Assembly (NCBI GenBank): GCA_013350335.1
Contig: CM023541.1
Coordinates: 67,159,390-67,223,389, forward strand
Source: Chimonanthus salicifolius
Taxonomy: Eukaryota; Streptophyta; Magnoliopsida; Laurales; Calycanthaceae
Reading direction: 5' to 3'
DNA: 64,000 bases
Part shown: positions 48,908-62,409 of the stretch, in pieces
Position numbering within the stretch: the first letter of the stretch is position 1
How the letters are laid out: each line of letters opens with the position of its first letter
Position numbers and translations under genes: made by a program
The notes under the pieces: model-generated
Told to the model about the DNA's origin: nothing
The model's database searches: none
The model's input: only the letters and a program-made list of their open reading frames with translations

Positions 48908-51900
48908 TTTGTCTTCCCTGAAGAAATTCTCTAGTAAGAAAATCAGGGAGAGAGTTAGAATTTCCATTGATAAATTCAATCCTAAATTCAAATACGGATA
49001 ATATGGCTTGCCATCTGACAAATATTTGTTTTGAAACAAGATTTTTCACATCTTTTTCTAAAATTTCTTTTGCAGCTTTGGCGTCCACTCTGATGAGAAA
49101 TTCTTTGTTTAATAAATCATGTTGGAATTTTGTTACACAGAGAACAATGGCAAGAACTTCTTTTTGATAGTTGAATATTTCTTTTGGGCTTCATTCCAAA
49201 GACCAGAATTGAACCTTATTAATTCTTCTTTTGAATCTTTTTGTTGTAAAAGAATTCCTCCATAACCGATCTGTTTGTACTATTTTGAAAGCTTCTGGAT
49301 CAAATAAACATCTGCAAGGAAGATTTTTAACTCTTTCTTTAATCTTTTTTACTGCATTGGTATGACCAGACGTCCATTCTTTAGGGTTTTTCTTTAATCT
49401 ATCTTGGAGAAGTTTTCTATCTTTTGCCAAATCTTGTTAGAAAAAGGCTAAATAATTTAAACATCCAAGAAATCTTTGTAACATATTTTTGTCTTTGATT
49501 TCATCTGGGAACTTATCAGCAAATTGAATTACTCTATTGGTTGGAGTAATTTTTTTGTCTTCAATTTCAAGACCTAGGAATCTAATTTTTTGTTGAAATA
49601 AATTCATTTTTCTTTGGGTTAAGACTTAACCATTTTCTTTTATAATCCTTTTGAATATATTTAAATGTTTCCAATGTTGATCAATTAGAAAAGATCAGAA
49701 TATCATCAATGTAAACAATGGTAAATTGAAATTCAGATGGGGCATTTTTTAATCCAAAAGGCATGACATTCCATTCAAAATGTCCCATGGGAACTACAAA
49801 TGCACTTTTGTATCTATCTTCTTCTTTTATCTGAATCTGCTAAAATCCTGATTTTAAGTCGAATTTTGAAAATATTTTGGCATTATTTAGCCTATTAAGC
49901 AAGTCTTGCGTATTAGGTAGAGGATACCTAATAGATTGCAATACTTTGTTTAAGGGCTTATAATTGATTACCAATCTTGGAACTCTTCTTTCAATTTCGG
50001 CAGCTTTCTCGACGTAGAATGCCATACAGCTCCAGGGGATTTGCTTTTCCTGATCAATCCTTTTTTTAATAAACCACTTATTTCTTCTTGACAGAGTTTT
50101 AAATGATTTGCATCCATTTGTGATGGACAGACTTTTGTCGGAATATCCTTTTCATCAAACCCTTTAATGTATGGTAGACTTACAATATGCCTCTTTCTAT
50201 TCCAAAATGCAGAGGGCAATTCAGAGCAGCATTCATTTTCAAATTGCTTTGTGAGATTTTCTATTTTTTTCTTTAAACTCTTTTTTCTCTAAAATTTTTG
50301 TAATTTGGGCAATTTTTATTTCACTTCTTAGTCCATTTACATAATTCTCTTTGGTGGCAATAATTTGGTTTATCTTTTGGATTTTTGTTTCACACGGATC
50401 ATCTATGAAATCAAGATTTACATTTATTCATTTGATATTTGTAGAGATTCCTTTCATGTTCACCGAAAAAGGTTGGATTAAAAGAATAAACGGGGATCCA
50501 AGAAGTACATCATTAGCAATATCTTCTGAAATAATAAAGGGTGAAGTAAAACAGACTCCTTGGAAGCAGACATGGACATTAGGAATTTTTCTTTCTATGG
50601 AAATACTTGTTCCATTGGCAACAATTACAAATTGTTTTGACTCACTTGTAAATTCAATAGGGATGATTCCCAATCTAATGACATTTAAATCTGCTCTAGT
50701 GTCAATAATGGCATTAACAATTTTCTCAAAATTTTTTTATTTTTATTTTCACCTAGACTCTCCACTGTTGATAGATGCATTTAGTAGGGATCACTCCAGT
50801 AGAGACTCTGCCAATTTCTCCTTTAATTCTTTGGACAAATTTTTCTTCATTATATTCTCCAAAAGCACCATCATTTTCTAGTAAGGTGACTCTTTCATCA
50901 AGCTCATTTTGCCTTTTGGTTAACTCTAATTTTAAGTCTCTAATTTCTCTTTTTTGGTCATTTAATTCTCTTTGTAGATCTCCAAGAGTCAATGGTTTGT
51001 TTATAGTATGGATTTTTTCAGCTTTATCCATGAGGCCTATTAAGGAATATGTTGGCGTATGAAATGTTTCTTTTGTCTTTTTTGGGTAATATGGAGATTC
51101 ATCATTTTTGGGTTGTGAAAACTCTCCTTCTTCTTCCCCTCCCAATTTTGAAATTTGATTTAAAAATTGAACCTTTTTCTCTAGATCAGGGATATTATCA
51201 ATCATTTCAAGTAGCAATTTTTGAGGGGCAGTTAGGACACGAATATGTACACTAAGATCCTCATCAGAGGGTAATGACCATTCTCCTTCAGTACCATCAT
51301 CATCAGAATTACATGTACATGCTTGAAATTGTTTAATGAGTTGAAGATGAGGAACATTTTCTTCAACACTGGATTCATCAATTGATGAGCTAGACTCATG
51401 TTCTTCTTGGAAATTTAATTTAGAGTCTTCTCTATCAGAAATTTCTTCATCATCCTCTTTAGTAATTTTTCTAAGTTTCTTCTTAGGATATTTCTCCTAA
51501 GGTTCTACATCTTAGACGATGTAATTGCTGCCGATTTTTCTCCTTAATTAGAGCAATTCCTCCAATGAATTCATTGAGGATGCATAAAAGTAGGACACTG
51601 ACACAATCAGATTGTGTTTCATAATTTTCAGGGATTTGACTAGTGCCTGCTTCAAGTTTGATATTGGGATCTACTAAATTTCCTGTGATTTTATCTCTGT
51701 ATATAATTCTTCCATATTCATCTAATTTGACAGCATTTTCATTTCAAGTCTTTGGGCTCCAGATAATCCATAATTCCACCATCCTCTTAATATCCCATTG
51801 AAAGGGTAGTTATCATGAGAAAGATGTTTCTTGGGGTGTTTCCCCTAACTTCACAATCATTAGAATATATCAGCATACTATGGACCATTTGGATTATTTG

Positions 51901-52797
51901 ATATTCAGTTAATCCATCTAAATTCCATTCATATAAGGAATTTCCCGAATATGATAGGTCCTGAGTATACGTATATGGGGCTTCTTCAAGTTGCAGATCT
52001 ACAGGAGTTGGTCTGGAATAATAATTCTTTGTTGTAGGCAGTTCTGTTTGGGGATTCCATTTCTTTAAGCGGTTTATTAGCAAGTTTTCTGACGCAGAGA
52101 CTCTGAGGATGCTAAATCCTTTTTCCCCAACATTGAGACTTTTCATTCTAGTAGTTAATTCTTTTTGCATTTCATATGTCATTTTAAATGGTCCTTCTTG
52201 CAAAATAATTCCTGATGGCAATTTTCTAGGAACATATATCGCATTTGCAAGGATTTCTTCTGAACTTTCTTCTTTCCCTTTATTTAATTCTGGTTTTGTT
52301 CTAATTGTTCTTTCTATCCTTTCCGATTGTTCTCCAATGGTTAATAAGGATAGATTAGCGTAATTATTTTGTTCAATTATATCTCCAAGGCTCCTTGCTA
52401 TGTCAATACCATTTATTTCGGTTTGGATTCAAACATGGATCCATTTTTTATAGGCATAGCAAAATTCTTAGTTTCTTTTGAGGCAGAAATATCAAGTTTC
52501 TTCCATGGTGGGTGAGATCTTTGAATCTATTTTCCTTCAACGTCTTTCCATGTCCTAGACGTTTTTCCTATAACTCTTATTTGTTTTGGACCTTGGGTTT
52601 CTTCTTCTTTAACTTTTCCTTTCTTAAAATAATTCATAAACCAATCAAAGAAAGGTATATTTCTTTCTTCTTCTTTCATTTGGTAATACCATAACTCTCT
52701 CATTTTTTCTTTTTCTTCCAAGTTAAATCTTTTGAAGAACCAATTTTTCGAAGGGTGATTTTTCAAATTTTCTCTAAGGTATGGTTTATCTATTTTG
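48897..52797 (-). pseudogene. Pararetroviral ORF3, copy E, 5' truncated and internally deleted
   Basis: The minus-strand copy ends with the TAG at 48897-48899. RNase H pieces are 48897-49088 and 49191-49430. RT YIDD lies at 49702-49713, but a ~36-bp deletion removes residues just before it. The protease motif (50689-50703) reads D-T-R-A-D, a Gly-to-Arg change at the active site. Capsid pieces are 50753-51217 and 51787-52221. A ~560-bp deletion at about 51496 removes the zinc knuckle and flanking sequence. The 5' edge at 52797 lies in the capsid N-terminal part; the movement protein, ORF1, ORF2 and promoter are absent, replaced by an LTR fragment. Confidence 0.88.
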
Positions 52798-54525
52798 ACC
52801 AGACCCAATCGGTCTCGGCCCAGGCCAGTTAGGCCAGGCCCAGACTCGATACAGTCCTAGATCAGGCCCAGTCCGATCCAGATTTGGTAGGCCCGACCCG
52901 TTTCAAGACCCGGCCCGGTTTAACCCGTTTTGGGCCCGTTTTCTGTCCAGTCTTTCTTTAGCCTGTTTTACCTTATTTACTAATTCGTTCTTCCTTATTT
53001 CAATAGATTGAGCTCCCTTCAACCCATCAAGCTGCTTGCTAGTTTCGGATTTTCAATTCTACACACTGTGAGGGGACTTATCACTATTTTAGCATGCATC
53101 CTCATCCACTTAACCTTTAATCTTGGACATGTAGTGACTTGAATGGAGCCCGTCGTTTATTAAGCCACTCGGTAAGGGAACTGTTGAAATGAATATGTGG
53201 CAAGGGATCCGTTCGGGTGCACTCATGTCAATTATATGTGATTAATGGAGAATTGTAATCGGATGAATGATTATTTGAATTGGAAACTTACTAGCAACAT
53301 GTTTGTTTAGTTATTACATGGGAATGAACTTATAATGAATAAAATATGTGTTGGATATTGGACATGATGTACAAAAATTGTTGATAATATGTTCGTGTTT
53401 AATCATAACGTGTATGTAAATTTATGATGGGAATGAGATGTGTGTTGGATATTGAGTATGATGTTTGAAAGTTTATTGATAAACGTTGTGTGTTTATTTA
53501 TAACATGTGAACATGATCATGATGAGCATGGAGATATGTGTCTAGATAACCTATTACAGGCCCTTGTTACGCACGATGCATGTGTCGTTGGCCTTGAATA
53601 ATTATATTAGAGCATGATTGTATTGTTAGACATGACCTTGACATCATGTACATGCATGGGAGGTATTCCACAACGGACAACGTGCCGTTGGGTGTTGAGA
53701 TGGATGAGTTGTTTACATATGTATATGTTTATGATGATACGATGGTTTGGGTATTGGGAGGACTTCCCCGTTACGCTTCGGCTATCGAGACCCCCATAGG
53801 AGATGCGGGTTTCCCCGTTGTATTCCGGCAGTTGAGGTGCTTGTCCCTTGAGATTGGCTTCCCCATTATGCTCCGGCGGTCGAGACCCACATAGGAGATG
53901 CGGGTTTCCCCGTTACATCCCGGCGGTTGAGGCGGTTGTATATTTGCATGGTCTCCTGTTTTTATGGGTAGGGAGACCGGAGTTGTTGGATGACCATTAC
54001 GAGTTATGAAGGTGATGTCTCAGACTGGTCAGTGGGACCCTTGGTTAGTGGTATATTTGGGTAATCATGTATGGAGACATTCTTTCTATTATTATGTTCA
54101 CTACATTTTATACAAGTGACACATGTTATATTGCTGACAAGTGATATGTTTTATCCCTTCATTGTGCTGGATAGCTCACCCTTTACCTTTCAGGTACCCC
54201 GATCGTGCAGGGGACAGGCGGCCCCTCGAGTAAGCACATGGGGAGGAGTACTGGTAGTTAGATATATATGTTCATACTTATGTTCTAAATTTGATAGACT
54301 CTAATTGCATGACTTATTATAACATGCTTGTTTAGATGACTATATAATCATATTTGGTTAGTCTATGACTGTTTGTTATGTTTTCTTAGCATTGTGGAAT
54401 TGTGGTTTGTTGAGCGGGAGGTGGTTACCTTGTTTCAAAAATAAATAAATTTAACCGATATCCGTCCCTAGCAACTTTTGAGATATTTCGGAAATGACGC
54501 GCCCGTATCGAGACGGGGCTTTACA
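52798..54525 (+). mobile_element. Truncated LTR of a second Ty3/gypsy-like family
   Basis: The 3' end is GACGGGGCTTTACA at 54525, a plausible LTR terminus, followed at once by telomere-like repeats. A CTCACCCTTTACCTTTCAGG block (54176-54195) with GATCGTGCAGGGGACAGG after it is the kind of conserved 3' region seen in plant Ty3/gypsy LTRs. GC-rich GGCCC-type words fill 52800-52950. A ~95-bp tandem duplication lies at 53755-53940 (ATAGGAGATGCGGG near 53796 and 53891). No TG start is seen, so the 5' end was lost at the join with viral copy E. The open frames at 53614-53894 and 54071-54304 look spurious. Confidence 0.6.
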
Positions 54526-57500
54526 GAAACCCTAAACCCAAAACCCTAAACCCTGAAACCCTGAAACCCAAAAACCCAGAAACCTAAAACCCTAAAACCC
54601 TAAACCCTAAATACTAAACCCTAAAACCTAAACCCTAAAACATTAAAACCCTAAAACCCTAAACCCTAAAACCCTTGAAATCTATACCCCTAAAATCATA
54701 AAACCCTCAACCCCTAAACCCTATACCCCTAAAACCCTAAAACCCTATACCCCTAAACCCAAAAACCCTAAACCCCTAAATCCTAAAACCCTAAAATCCT
54801 AAAACCCTAAAACCCTAAAACACTAAACCCTAAAACCCTCAACCGTCTAACGCTAAAAACCTAAACCCATAAATCCTAAAACCTTAAAACCCTAAAACCA
54901 TAAAACCAAAAACCCTAAGCACTAAACCCAAAAACCCTAAACCCTAAATACTAGAACCCAAAAACCCTAAACCTAAACCCTAAAACCCTTAAACATTACA
55001 CCCCTAAAACCCTAAACCCTCAACCACTAAACCCCTATACCCTAAAACCCTAAGACCCTGAAACACTAAAGCCCTAAACCCCTAAACCTTAAATCACTAA
55101 ACCCTAAAAGCCTAAAACCCTCAAACCCTTATACCCTAAACCTTAAAACCCTAAACCCTCTAACCCTAAAACCCTAAACACTAAAACCCTTAAACACTTA
55201 AACCCTAAAACCCAAAAACCCTATACCCCTAAAACCCTAAACCATAATACACTAAACCCTAAACCCTAAAAGCCTAAAACCCTCAAACCAAATACCCTAA
55301 ACCCTAAAACCCAAAACCCTAAACCCTAAAAGCATACAACCATAAACCGTAAACACAAAACCCAAAAACCCTAAAACCTAAAAGCCAAAACACTAGAACC
55401 CTAAAACCTAAAACCCTAAATCCTAGAACCCTAAAACCCTAAACCATAGAATCCTAAAACCCTAAACCCTAAACCCTAAAACCCTAAAGCCATAAATCAT
55501 AAACCCTAAACCCTTAAACCATAAAACTCAAAACCCTAAACCCTAAACTGCAAAACCCTAAACCTTAATACCCTAACCCCAAAACCCTAAACCCTAAAAC
55601 CCCAAAACTCTAAACCCTAAAACCCTAAACCCTAAACCCTAAACCCAAAACCCTGAACCCTAAAACCCTATTCCCAAAACCCTAAAACCCTAAACCACCT
55701 AAAACCCAATACCCCTGAAACCGAAACCCTAAAACCCTAAAATCCTAAACCGTAAAACCCTAAACCCTTAAAACCCTAAAACCCTAAACCTAAACCCTAA
55801 AATCCTAAACCCTAAAACCCTTAAACCCCATACCCCTAAAACCCTCAAACTCTCAACCCCTAAACCCCTAAACCCTCAAACCCTAAAACCCTATACCTCT
55901 AAAATACTAAAACCCTAAACCCCTAAACCCTAAAAAACCCTAAACCTTAAAACACTAAACCCTGAAACCCTCAACCTTAAAACACTAAACCCCAAACCCC
56001 AAAAGCTTAAAACCCTAAAAACCCTCAAACACTAAACACAAGAACCCTAAAACGCTAAACTCTAAAACCCTAAAACCCTAAACCCTAGACCCTAGACCCT
56101 AAACCCTTAACCCTAAACCCTAAATTATAAACCCAAAAGCATAAACCTTAAACCATAAAACCCTGAACACCTAAAACCCTAAACCCTAGACCCCTAAAAC
56201 CCTAAAACCCTAAACCCTAGACCCCTAAAACCCTAAACCCTAAACCCTAAAACCTTAACCATTAAGCCCCTAACACCATAAAATCCAAAACCTTAAACCC
56301 TAAAGGCTAAACCCTAAACTCTAAACCCAAAACCCCAAAACCCCCAAAACCCTAAAATCATAAATCCCAAACCCAAATCCCTAAAACCCTAAAACCCCAA
56401 AACCCTAAACCCTAAACCTAAAAACCCTAAACCATAAAACCCTAAACCCCTAAAACCCTAAAACCCTAAACCCTAAACCATTAACCCTAAACCCTAAATT
56501 CTAAACCCAAAAACATAAAGCTTAAACCATAAAACCCTAAACCACTAAAACCCCTGAAACCATAAAACCGTAAACCCTAACCCAAAAACGGTAAAACCCC
56601 AAACCCTAAAACTCTAAACCCTAAAACCCTAAACCCTAACTAAACCCAAACCCTAAACCCTAAAAACCTAAACCCCTAAAACCATAAAACCCTAAACCCC
56701 TAAAACCCTAAAAACCTAAACCCTAAACCCTAACCCTAAAACCCTAAACCCTATACCTTAAACAGTAAACCCTAAACCCTAAACCCCAAAACCAAAACCC
56801 TTAAACCCTATACCCCTAAAACCCTAAACCCCTAAACCCTAAAACCCAAAAACCCCTAAAACCTTATACCCCTAAACCCAAAACCCCTAAACTCCTAAAC
56901 CCTAAAACCCTAAAACACTAAACTATAAAAACCTAAAACCCTCAAACCCTAATACCCTACACACTAAAATCCTCAACCGTCTAACCCTAAAACCCTAAAC
57001 CCTAAACCCTAAAACTATAAAACCAAAAAACCTAAAAACTAACCTAAAAACCCAAAAATCCTAAATCCTAAAACCCTAAAACCCTAAACCTAAACCCTAA
57101 AACCCTAAACCCTAAAACCCTTAAACCCTATACCCCTATACCCCTAAAACCCTAAACCCTCAACCACTAAACCCCTATATCCTAAAACCCTAAAACCCTA
57201 TACCCCTAAAACCCAAAAACACTAAAGCCCTAAACCCCTAAACCCTAAAACCCTAAAACTTAAATCACTAAAGCCTAAAAGCCTAAAACCCTCAAACCCT
57301 AATACCCTAAACCCTAAAACCCTCAACCCTCTAACCCTAAAACCCTTAAACCCTAAAGCCATCATCCCTCTAACCCTAAAACCCTTAAACCCTAAAACCG
57401 TAAAACCCTATACCCCTAAAACCCTAAAACCCCAAACCTTATGACACTAAACCCTAAACCCTAAAAGCCTAAAACCCTAAAACCCAAATACCCTAAACCT

Positions 57501-59305
57501 TAAAAGCCTCAAACCTCAAACCCTAAAACCCTAAAACCATAAAGCCATAAATTGTAAACACTAAACCCAAAAACCCTAAAACCCTAAACCCTAAAACCCA
57601 AAACCCTAGAACCCTAAAACCCTAAAACCTAGAACCCTAAACCCTAGAACCCTAAAACCCTAAACCCTAAATCCTAAAACCCTAAAACCCTAAAATCATA
57701 AACCATAAACCATAGAGCCTAAACCCTTAAACCCTAAAACTTGAAACCCTAAAACCCTAAACCCTAAACCGTAAAACCCTAAAATCCTAAACCCTAAACC
57801 CTAAAACCCCAAAACTCAAAACCCTAAAACCCTACACCCTAAACCCTAAACCCAAAACCCTGAACCCTAAAACCCTATACTCCTAAAACAGTATTGCCAA
57901 AACCCTAAAACCGTAAACCCTCTAAAACCCAATACCCCTAAAAGCGAAACCCTAAAATCCTAAAAAATAAAACTCTAAACCCTTAAAACCCTAAACCCTA
58001 AAACCCTAAAACCCTAAACCGTAAACCCTACCTTAAACCCTAAAACCCTAAAACCCTAAACACTTATGCCCTAAAACCCGAAACCCTAAACCCTAAAACA
58101 CTAAAAACCTAAAACACTAAATCCAAAACCCTAAACCCTAAACCCTAAACTTAAACCCAAAACCTTACAACCCTAAAACCTAAAACCCTAAAACCCTAAA
58201 CTCTGAACCCTAAAACCCTATACTCCTAAAACCCTAAAACCCCAAACTCTAATACTATAAACCCTAAACCCAAAAACTCGAACCCTAAAACCAAAAACCC
58301 TAAACCCTAAACCCTAAACCCTAAACCCTAAACACCAAAACCTAAACCCTAAATCCGGAACCCTAAACACTAAACCCCTAAAACCCTAAATCCCTAACCC
58401 CTAAACCCCTAAACCCTAAAACCATAAAAATCTAAATCCTAAACCCCTAAAGCCTAAAACCTTTAAACCCTAAAATCCTAAGCCCTAAAACCTAAAACCC
58501 TAAATACCTAAACCCCTAAAACCCTAAAATACAAAGCCATAAAACCTAGTACCCTAAAACCCTTAACACTAAAACCCTTAACCCAAAAACCTAAAATCCT
58601 AATACTCTAAACCCTAAACTCTAAAACCGTAAAAACTAAAACCCAAAAGCCCTAAACCCTAAACCCTAAAATCCTAAACCCTAAAACCCAAAAGACAAAA
58701 CCCTAAACCCTAAACCTTAAAACCAAAACCCTAAACCCGAAACCCAAAAACCTAAACCCTAAACCCTAAACCCTAAACCCTAAACCCCAAAAACCCGAAA
58801 CACTAAACCCAAAAATCCTAAACCCTAAAACTATAAACCCTACAAACTAAACCCTAAACCCCTAAACCCCTAAAACCCAAAATTCCTGAAACCCTAAGCC
58901 TTTAACCCTAAACCCTAAACCCAAAACAGAAAAACCTAAAACCCTAAACCCTAAACCCCTAAAACCCTAAAACCCCAAACCTTAAAACCTAAACCCCAAA
59001 CACCAAACCCAAAAACCTAAACCTAAATACCTAAACCTGAAAACCCAAAATACTAAACCATAAACCCTAGTACCCTAAAACCCTTAACCCTAAACCCTAA
59101 ACCCTAAACCCTAAACCCTAAAATCCTAAAACCCTAAAACCCTAAACCCCTAAAACTCTAAACCCTAAACCCTAAAACCCTACCCTAAACCCTAAAACCC
59201 TAAACCCTAAACCCTAAAACCCTAAACCCTAAACCCCAAACCCCAAACCCCAAACCCCAAACCCTACAACCTTAAAACATTAAAACCCTAAAACCTAAAA
59301 CCTAA
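54526..59305 (-). repeat. Degenerate telomere-like array (CCCTAAA orientation)
   Basis: About 4.8 kb of mixed CCCTAAA and CCCTAAAA units with frequent variants and no long perfect run. The orientation is opposite to the arrays at 5356-7511 and 14264-14955. It lies between two LTRs. No genes are visible. Confidence 0.93.
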
Positions 59306-59951
59306 TGTAATGGCCCGGAAATTGTAAATCAATGAATATGTGAATATTATTTATTTTAAGAATGAAAATTGGGAAATTGATGGAATAAATGGTAAATGGG
59401 CAAAAATTTGGACAAAGTCCCAAGTATGGCCCAATAGACCATGATTGGATTTTAAAATCATTTAAGTGGTCAATGATGGCCAATTGGGCCAAGGGTGGTC
59501 AAATTGGGCCCAATACCCACTTGGGACCCAATGGATTAAGATAATATAAGCCCTAAGATAAATGGGTAAGGATGAATGTAATTGGGCCATGGGCCCAATG
59601 ATAATCCAATTGGTTGGAGTGGGCTTAATGAAATTTAAATCACCTAAGTTAATTTGGATTAGGCCAAGGTGGTGTGACCAAATGGGACCTACCTCCACCT
59701 CACCAAGTGAGGTGGCGTGTGGACCAAGAGTTGGTGGGGACGGCCACCATGGTTGACTTGGTCAACCATGGGTGGATACATAGAAGGAAGTTAAGAAATG
59801 GAATGAAATTAGGTGGCCATTAATTAAACTAAGGTAATTAGTTAATTTATTAAATGATTAAAATAATCAAATGAGGTGGTCAAATGGTCAAATGGTCAAA
59901 TAAAAGACCAAAAGCCATCTCATTTTTAAACACAAAGAAAAAAAAACGTTG

Positions 59952-59976
59952 GGTGGTGGTTATCCCAACCACCACC
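59952..59976. repeat. LTR hairpin, 10-bp arms (counterpart of 7681-7708)
   Basis: GGTGGTGGTT and AACCACCACC face each other across an ATCCC loop, with an exact match of both arms. Confidence 0.75.
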
Positions 59977-60869
59977 ATAAAGTAAAATAAAAATCCCATT
60001 TGGTTGGTGGGGGAATTAAAGGCACCAAAGGAGATTAATCTTATCTCTTTTCTTTTCATCTCCTTTACTCTCATTTCACTCTCCTCATCTTTCACACTCT
60101 CCTAGCCGTCCCTCATACCCTAAGGTAGAGAAGAAGAAAAAAATTAAGGAAGAAGAAGAAGAAAAGCTTGGAAGAAAAGAGAGGAGGAAGTTGTAAGTTG
60201 GGCTATCCCTTTAAGATCAAACTATAGAATCCTAATTTCTCATCTCCATCTTTCCCTCTCCCTCTCTCAAGCAAACCCTACCTTGGCCAATCCTAAGTTA
60301 GGAGGGTTTCACCACTGATCAAGCATCTTGGCCTACCAAAGATCAAGAGGAAGGAGAAAAGATCCTAAGGAAGCCGACGGGAGTGGCGGAAGTCGGAGGA
60401 GACGACGGATTGTGAGTATTTCTTAAACAAGAAATTTTGGATTTTTAGGGTTTAAGATTTGGGATTCATTTTGTAAATTTGATGGTGGTCGAATGATTTT
60501 ATGCCATGGATTTTAAATCCATCAATTTGAAAGATGGAAAGTGGAGGAAACTCTAATGGATAAATTAGGGTTAAAGAAAGAAAAAAAAAATATAAATGGA
60601 TTAAGGGTTATGTAATTAATGTGTGAATTTTTTTAGGGTTTTAAGGAATGAAGGACATTGTATAATTAGGTGTTAATTAAGCATGGAAAAAGGGGTTGAT
60701 GAATTAAGTAGGGTTTTAAGGTTTAAAGCTATGGAGAATGAATATGATTTTTAGGGTTGTAAATGATGAAATGTAAGTAGTTTTTGAAGAGGTTTTTGTG
60801 ATGGAATCCATGGATGAGTATAATTGTTTATGGTCTAAAATGGCATAAGGGTATTGGATCATGAACCAT

Positions 60870-60898
60870 GGGTTCGGCCATTCACCATGGCCGAACCC
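60870..60898. repeat. GGGTTCGGCCAT hairpin, occurrence 4 (perfect)
   Basis: Perfect 12-bp arms surround a five-base TCACC loop. The counterpart at 11608-11636 has decayed. Confidence 0.78.
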
Positions 60899-61091
60899 TA
60901 TGGTGGTGTAATGGTGGTTTTGAATGAGTACAAAAATGTGGAAGATTAGGGTTTTATGATGGTTTGATAATGCTTATGAATAATGGAAAATAAATGGGAA
61001 TGTGGCTTAGTTTATAGACTTGAATGTGATTAAGGATGATGGGTCCAAATGTTTAGATAGGCCAAAGAAAAAAGTGGGATAAAGACATCAA

Positions 61092-61120
61092 GGGTTCGGC
61101 CATGGTGTATGGCCGAACCC
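61092..61120. repeat. GGGTTCGGCCAT hairpin, occurrence 5 (perfect)
   Basis: Perfect 12-bp arms surround a GGTGT loop, the same loop as at 12801-12827. Confidence 0.78.
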
Positions 61121-62309
61121 ATGACCCATTTGTGGGTAAACTTGTGGATTAATATGGTATTGTGTATGGGAGAAATGAGTGAGGGTTAGAGTGTTTAAAT
61201 GGCTGATTTTTCTAGGGTTGTTAGGTTGTGGGTGATGAGACATCAATGGACCCATTTTGTGAATAAATTAAGGCCTAAGATTAATGTGTATTTGTATGTT
61301 AGGTTAATGGAGTTTAAGTAAATTTAATGGCTAATTTTAATGGTCATGTGACATGGTGGAATGGGTCATTAATGGACCTAAATCCATGAATGAATTTTGG
61401 ACAAAGAAATGTATATAATTAAGTGAAGGTTTAACTATGGGAAAGGTAGTGGCAAAACCGTAAATATTGGTCAAAATGAAGCAACCCACTAAGACATGAT
61501 GTATGGGCTTAGAAATGGTTAAAACGTGGACTGATTATGTGCATGTAATAAGGTATTGGATATCGCGAGCGGTACGCGTGTCGGTAGCCGGACTATAGGA
61601 CGAAAACGAAAGTGAAGAACGCGAGTCGGTATTCGGTAGGATTCCTACCTACTTGTAAGCCATGGATTAGGTGCTATGTGAATGGTTATTACTTTATTTT
61701 TGGAAATTATATGTTTGGTTATATGATGGTTTATGAAATTATGGTTTATATGTACTGATGGCATATGGTTAACCTATGAGTTATATGTTAGTGATATGAG
61801 TAATATGTAAAGACTATGACCCAATCATATTACATATCATAATGCATTACATCTCATGCATGGCATGGGTAGGAAAAAAACAAACAAACCGGAGTCCATG
61901 CTCCGTCGGGGCGACCGAGAACAGGCATGGGGATACCTTGACGAGGTCTTGCCGTCAAGGGGGATATGACGTTATGATGGTAGGGATCATGGGTGAGATT
62001 CATAACATAGGCACCCATGTCATAGCATTCAATTTATAGTTTCATTATATGAAGATTTACCAGTTTTTATCGTGTTATTATCTGTATGCTGTTATTACTA
62101 ATCCATGTGCTAGCCCTACTCGGAGTCCTACTGGGCGCGTGGTCTAACGCCCTACTTCTACCCTAGCTGATGACGCAGGAAATGCCGGAGCAGAAGGACG
62201 GGACGGGAGCAAGCCTAGCAGCTTGGGAAGGCGAACTAATTATTTTGTTTAAGTTTATTTTGGGAAATGTGTATTTGTATAGTTTAGCTTGTCGGAAATG
62301 TAATATTTT

Positions 62310-62409
62310 NNNNNNNNNNNNNNNNNNNNNNNNNNNNNNNNNNNNNNNNNNNNNNNNNNNNNNNNNNNNNNNNNNNNNNNNNNNNNNNNNNNNNNNNNNN
62401 NNNNNNNNN
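62310..62409. other. Assembly gap (100 N)
   Basis: Exactly 100 N between the second long LTR and a viral capsid fragment. Any reading across it is noise. Confidence 0.98.

Larger units (their letters stand above)
59306..62309 (+). mobile_element. Long LTR, second copy, 5' end intact, 3' end in gap
   Basis: It begins TGTAATGGCCCGG at 59306, immediately after telomere-like DNA, which is a typical LTR start for plant Ty3/gypsy elements. From about 59780 it is collinear with 7512-14263, excluding the nested insertion. The 3' ~480 bp expected from that copy are cut by the assembly gap. It includes three inverted-repeat hairpins and single versions of the blocks that are tandemly repeated at 13227-13600. 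No gag or pol frames are present. Confidence 0.72.

Noticed and set aside
53614..54304. Short plus-strand open frames near the second LTR family
   Set aside because: They overlap a 95-bp tandem duplication and the LTR 3' region, with no domain or conserved start context.
59295..60095. Short open frames in the second long LTR
   Set aside because: AT- and GGCC-rich low-information sequence; the frames are absent from the other LTR copy.
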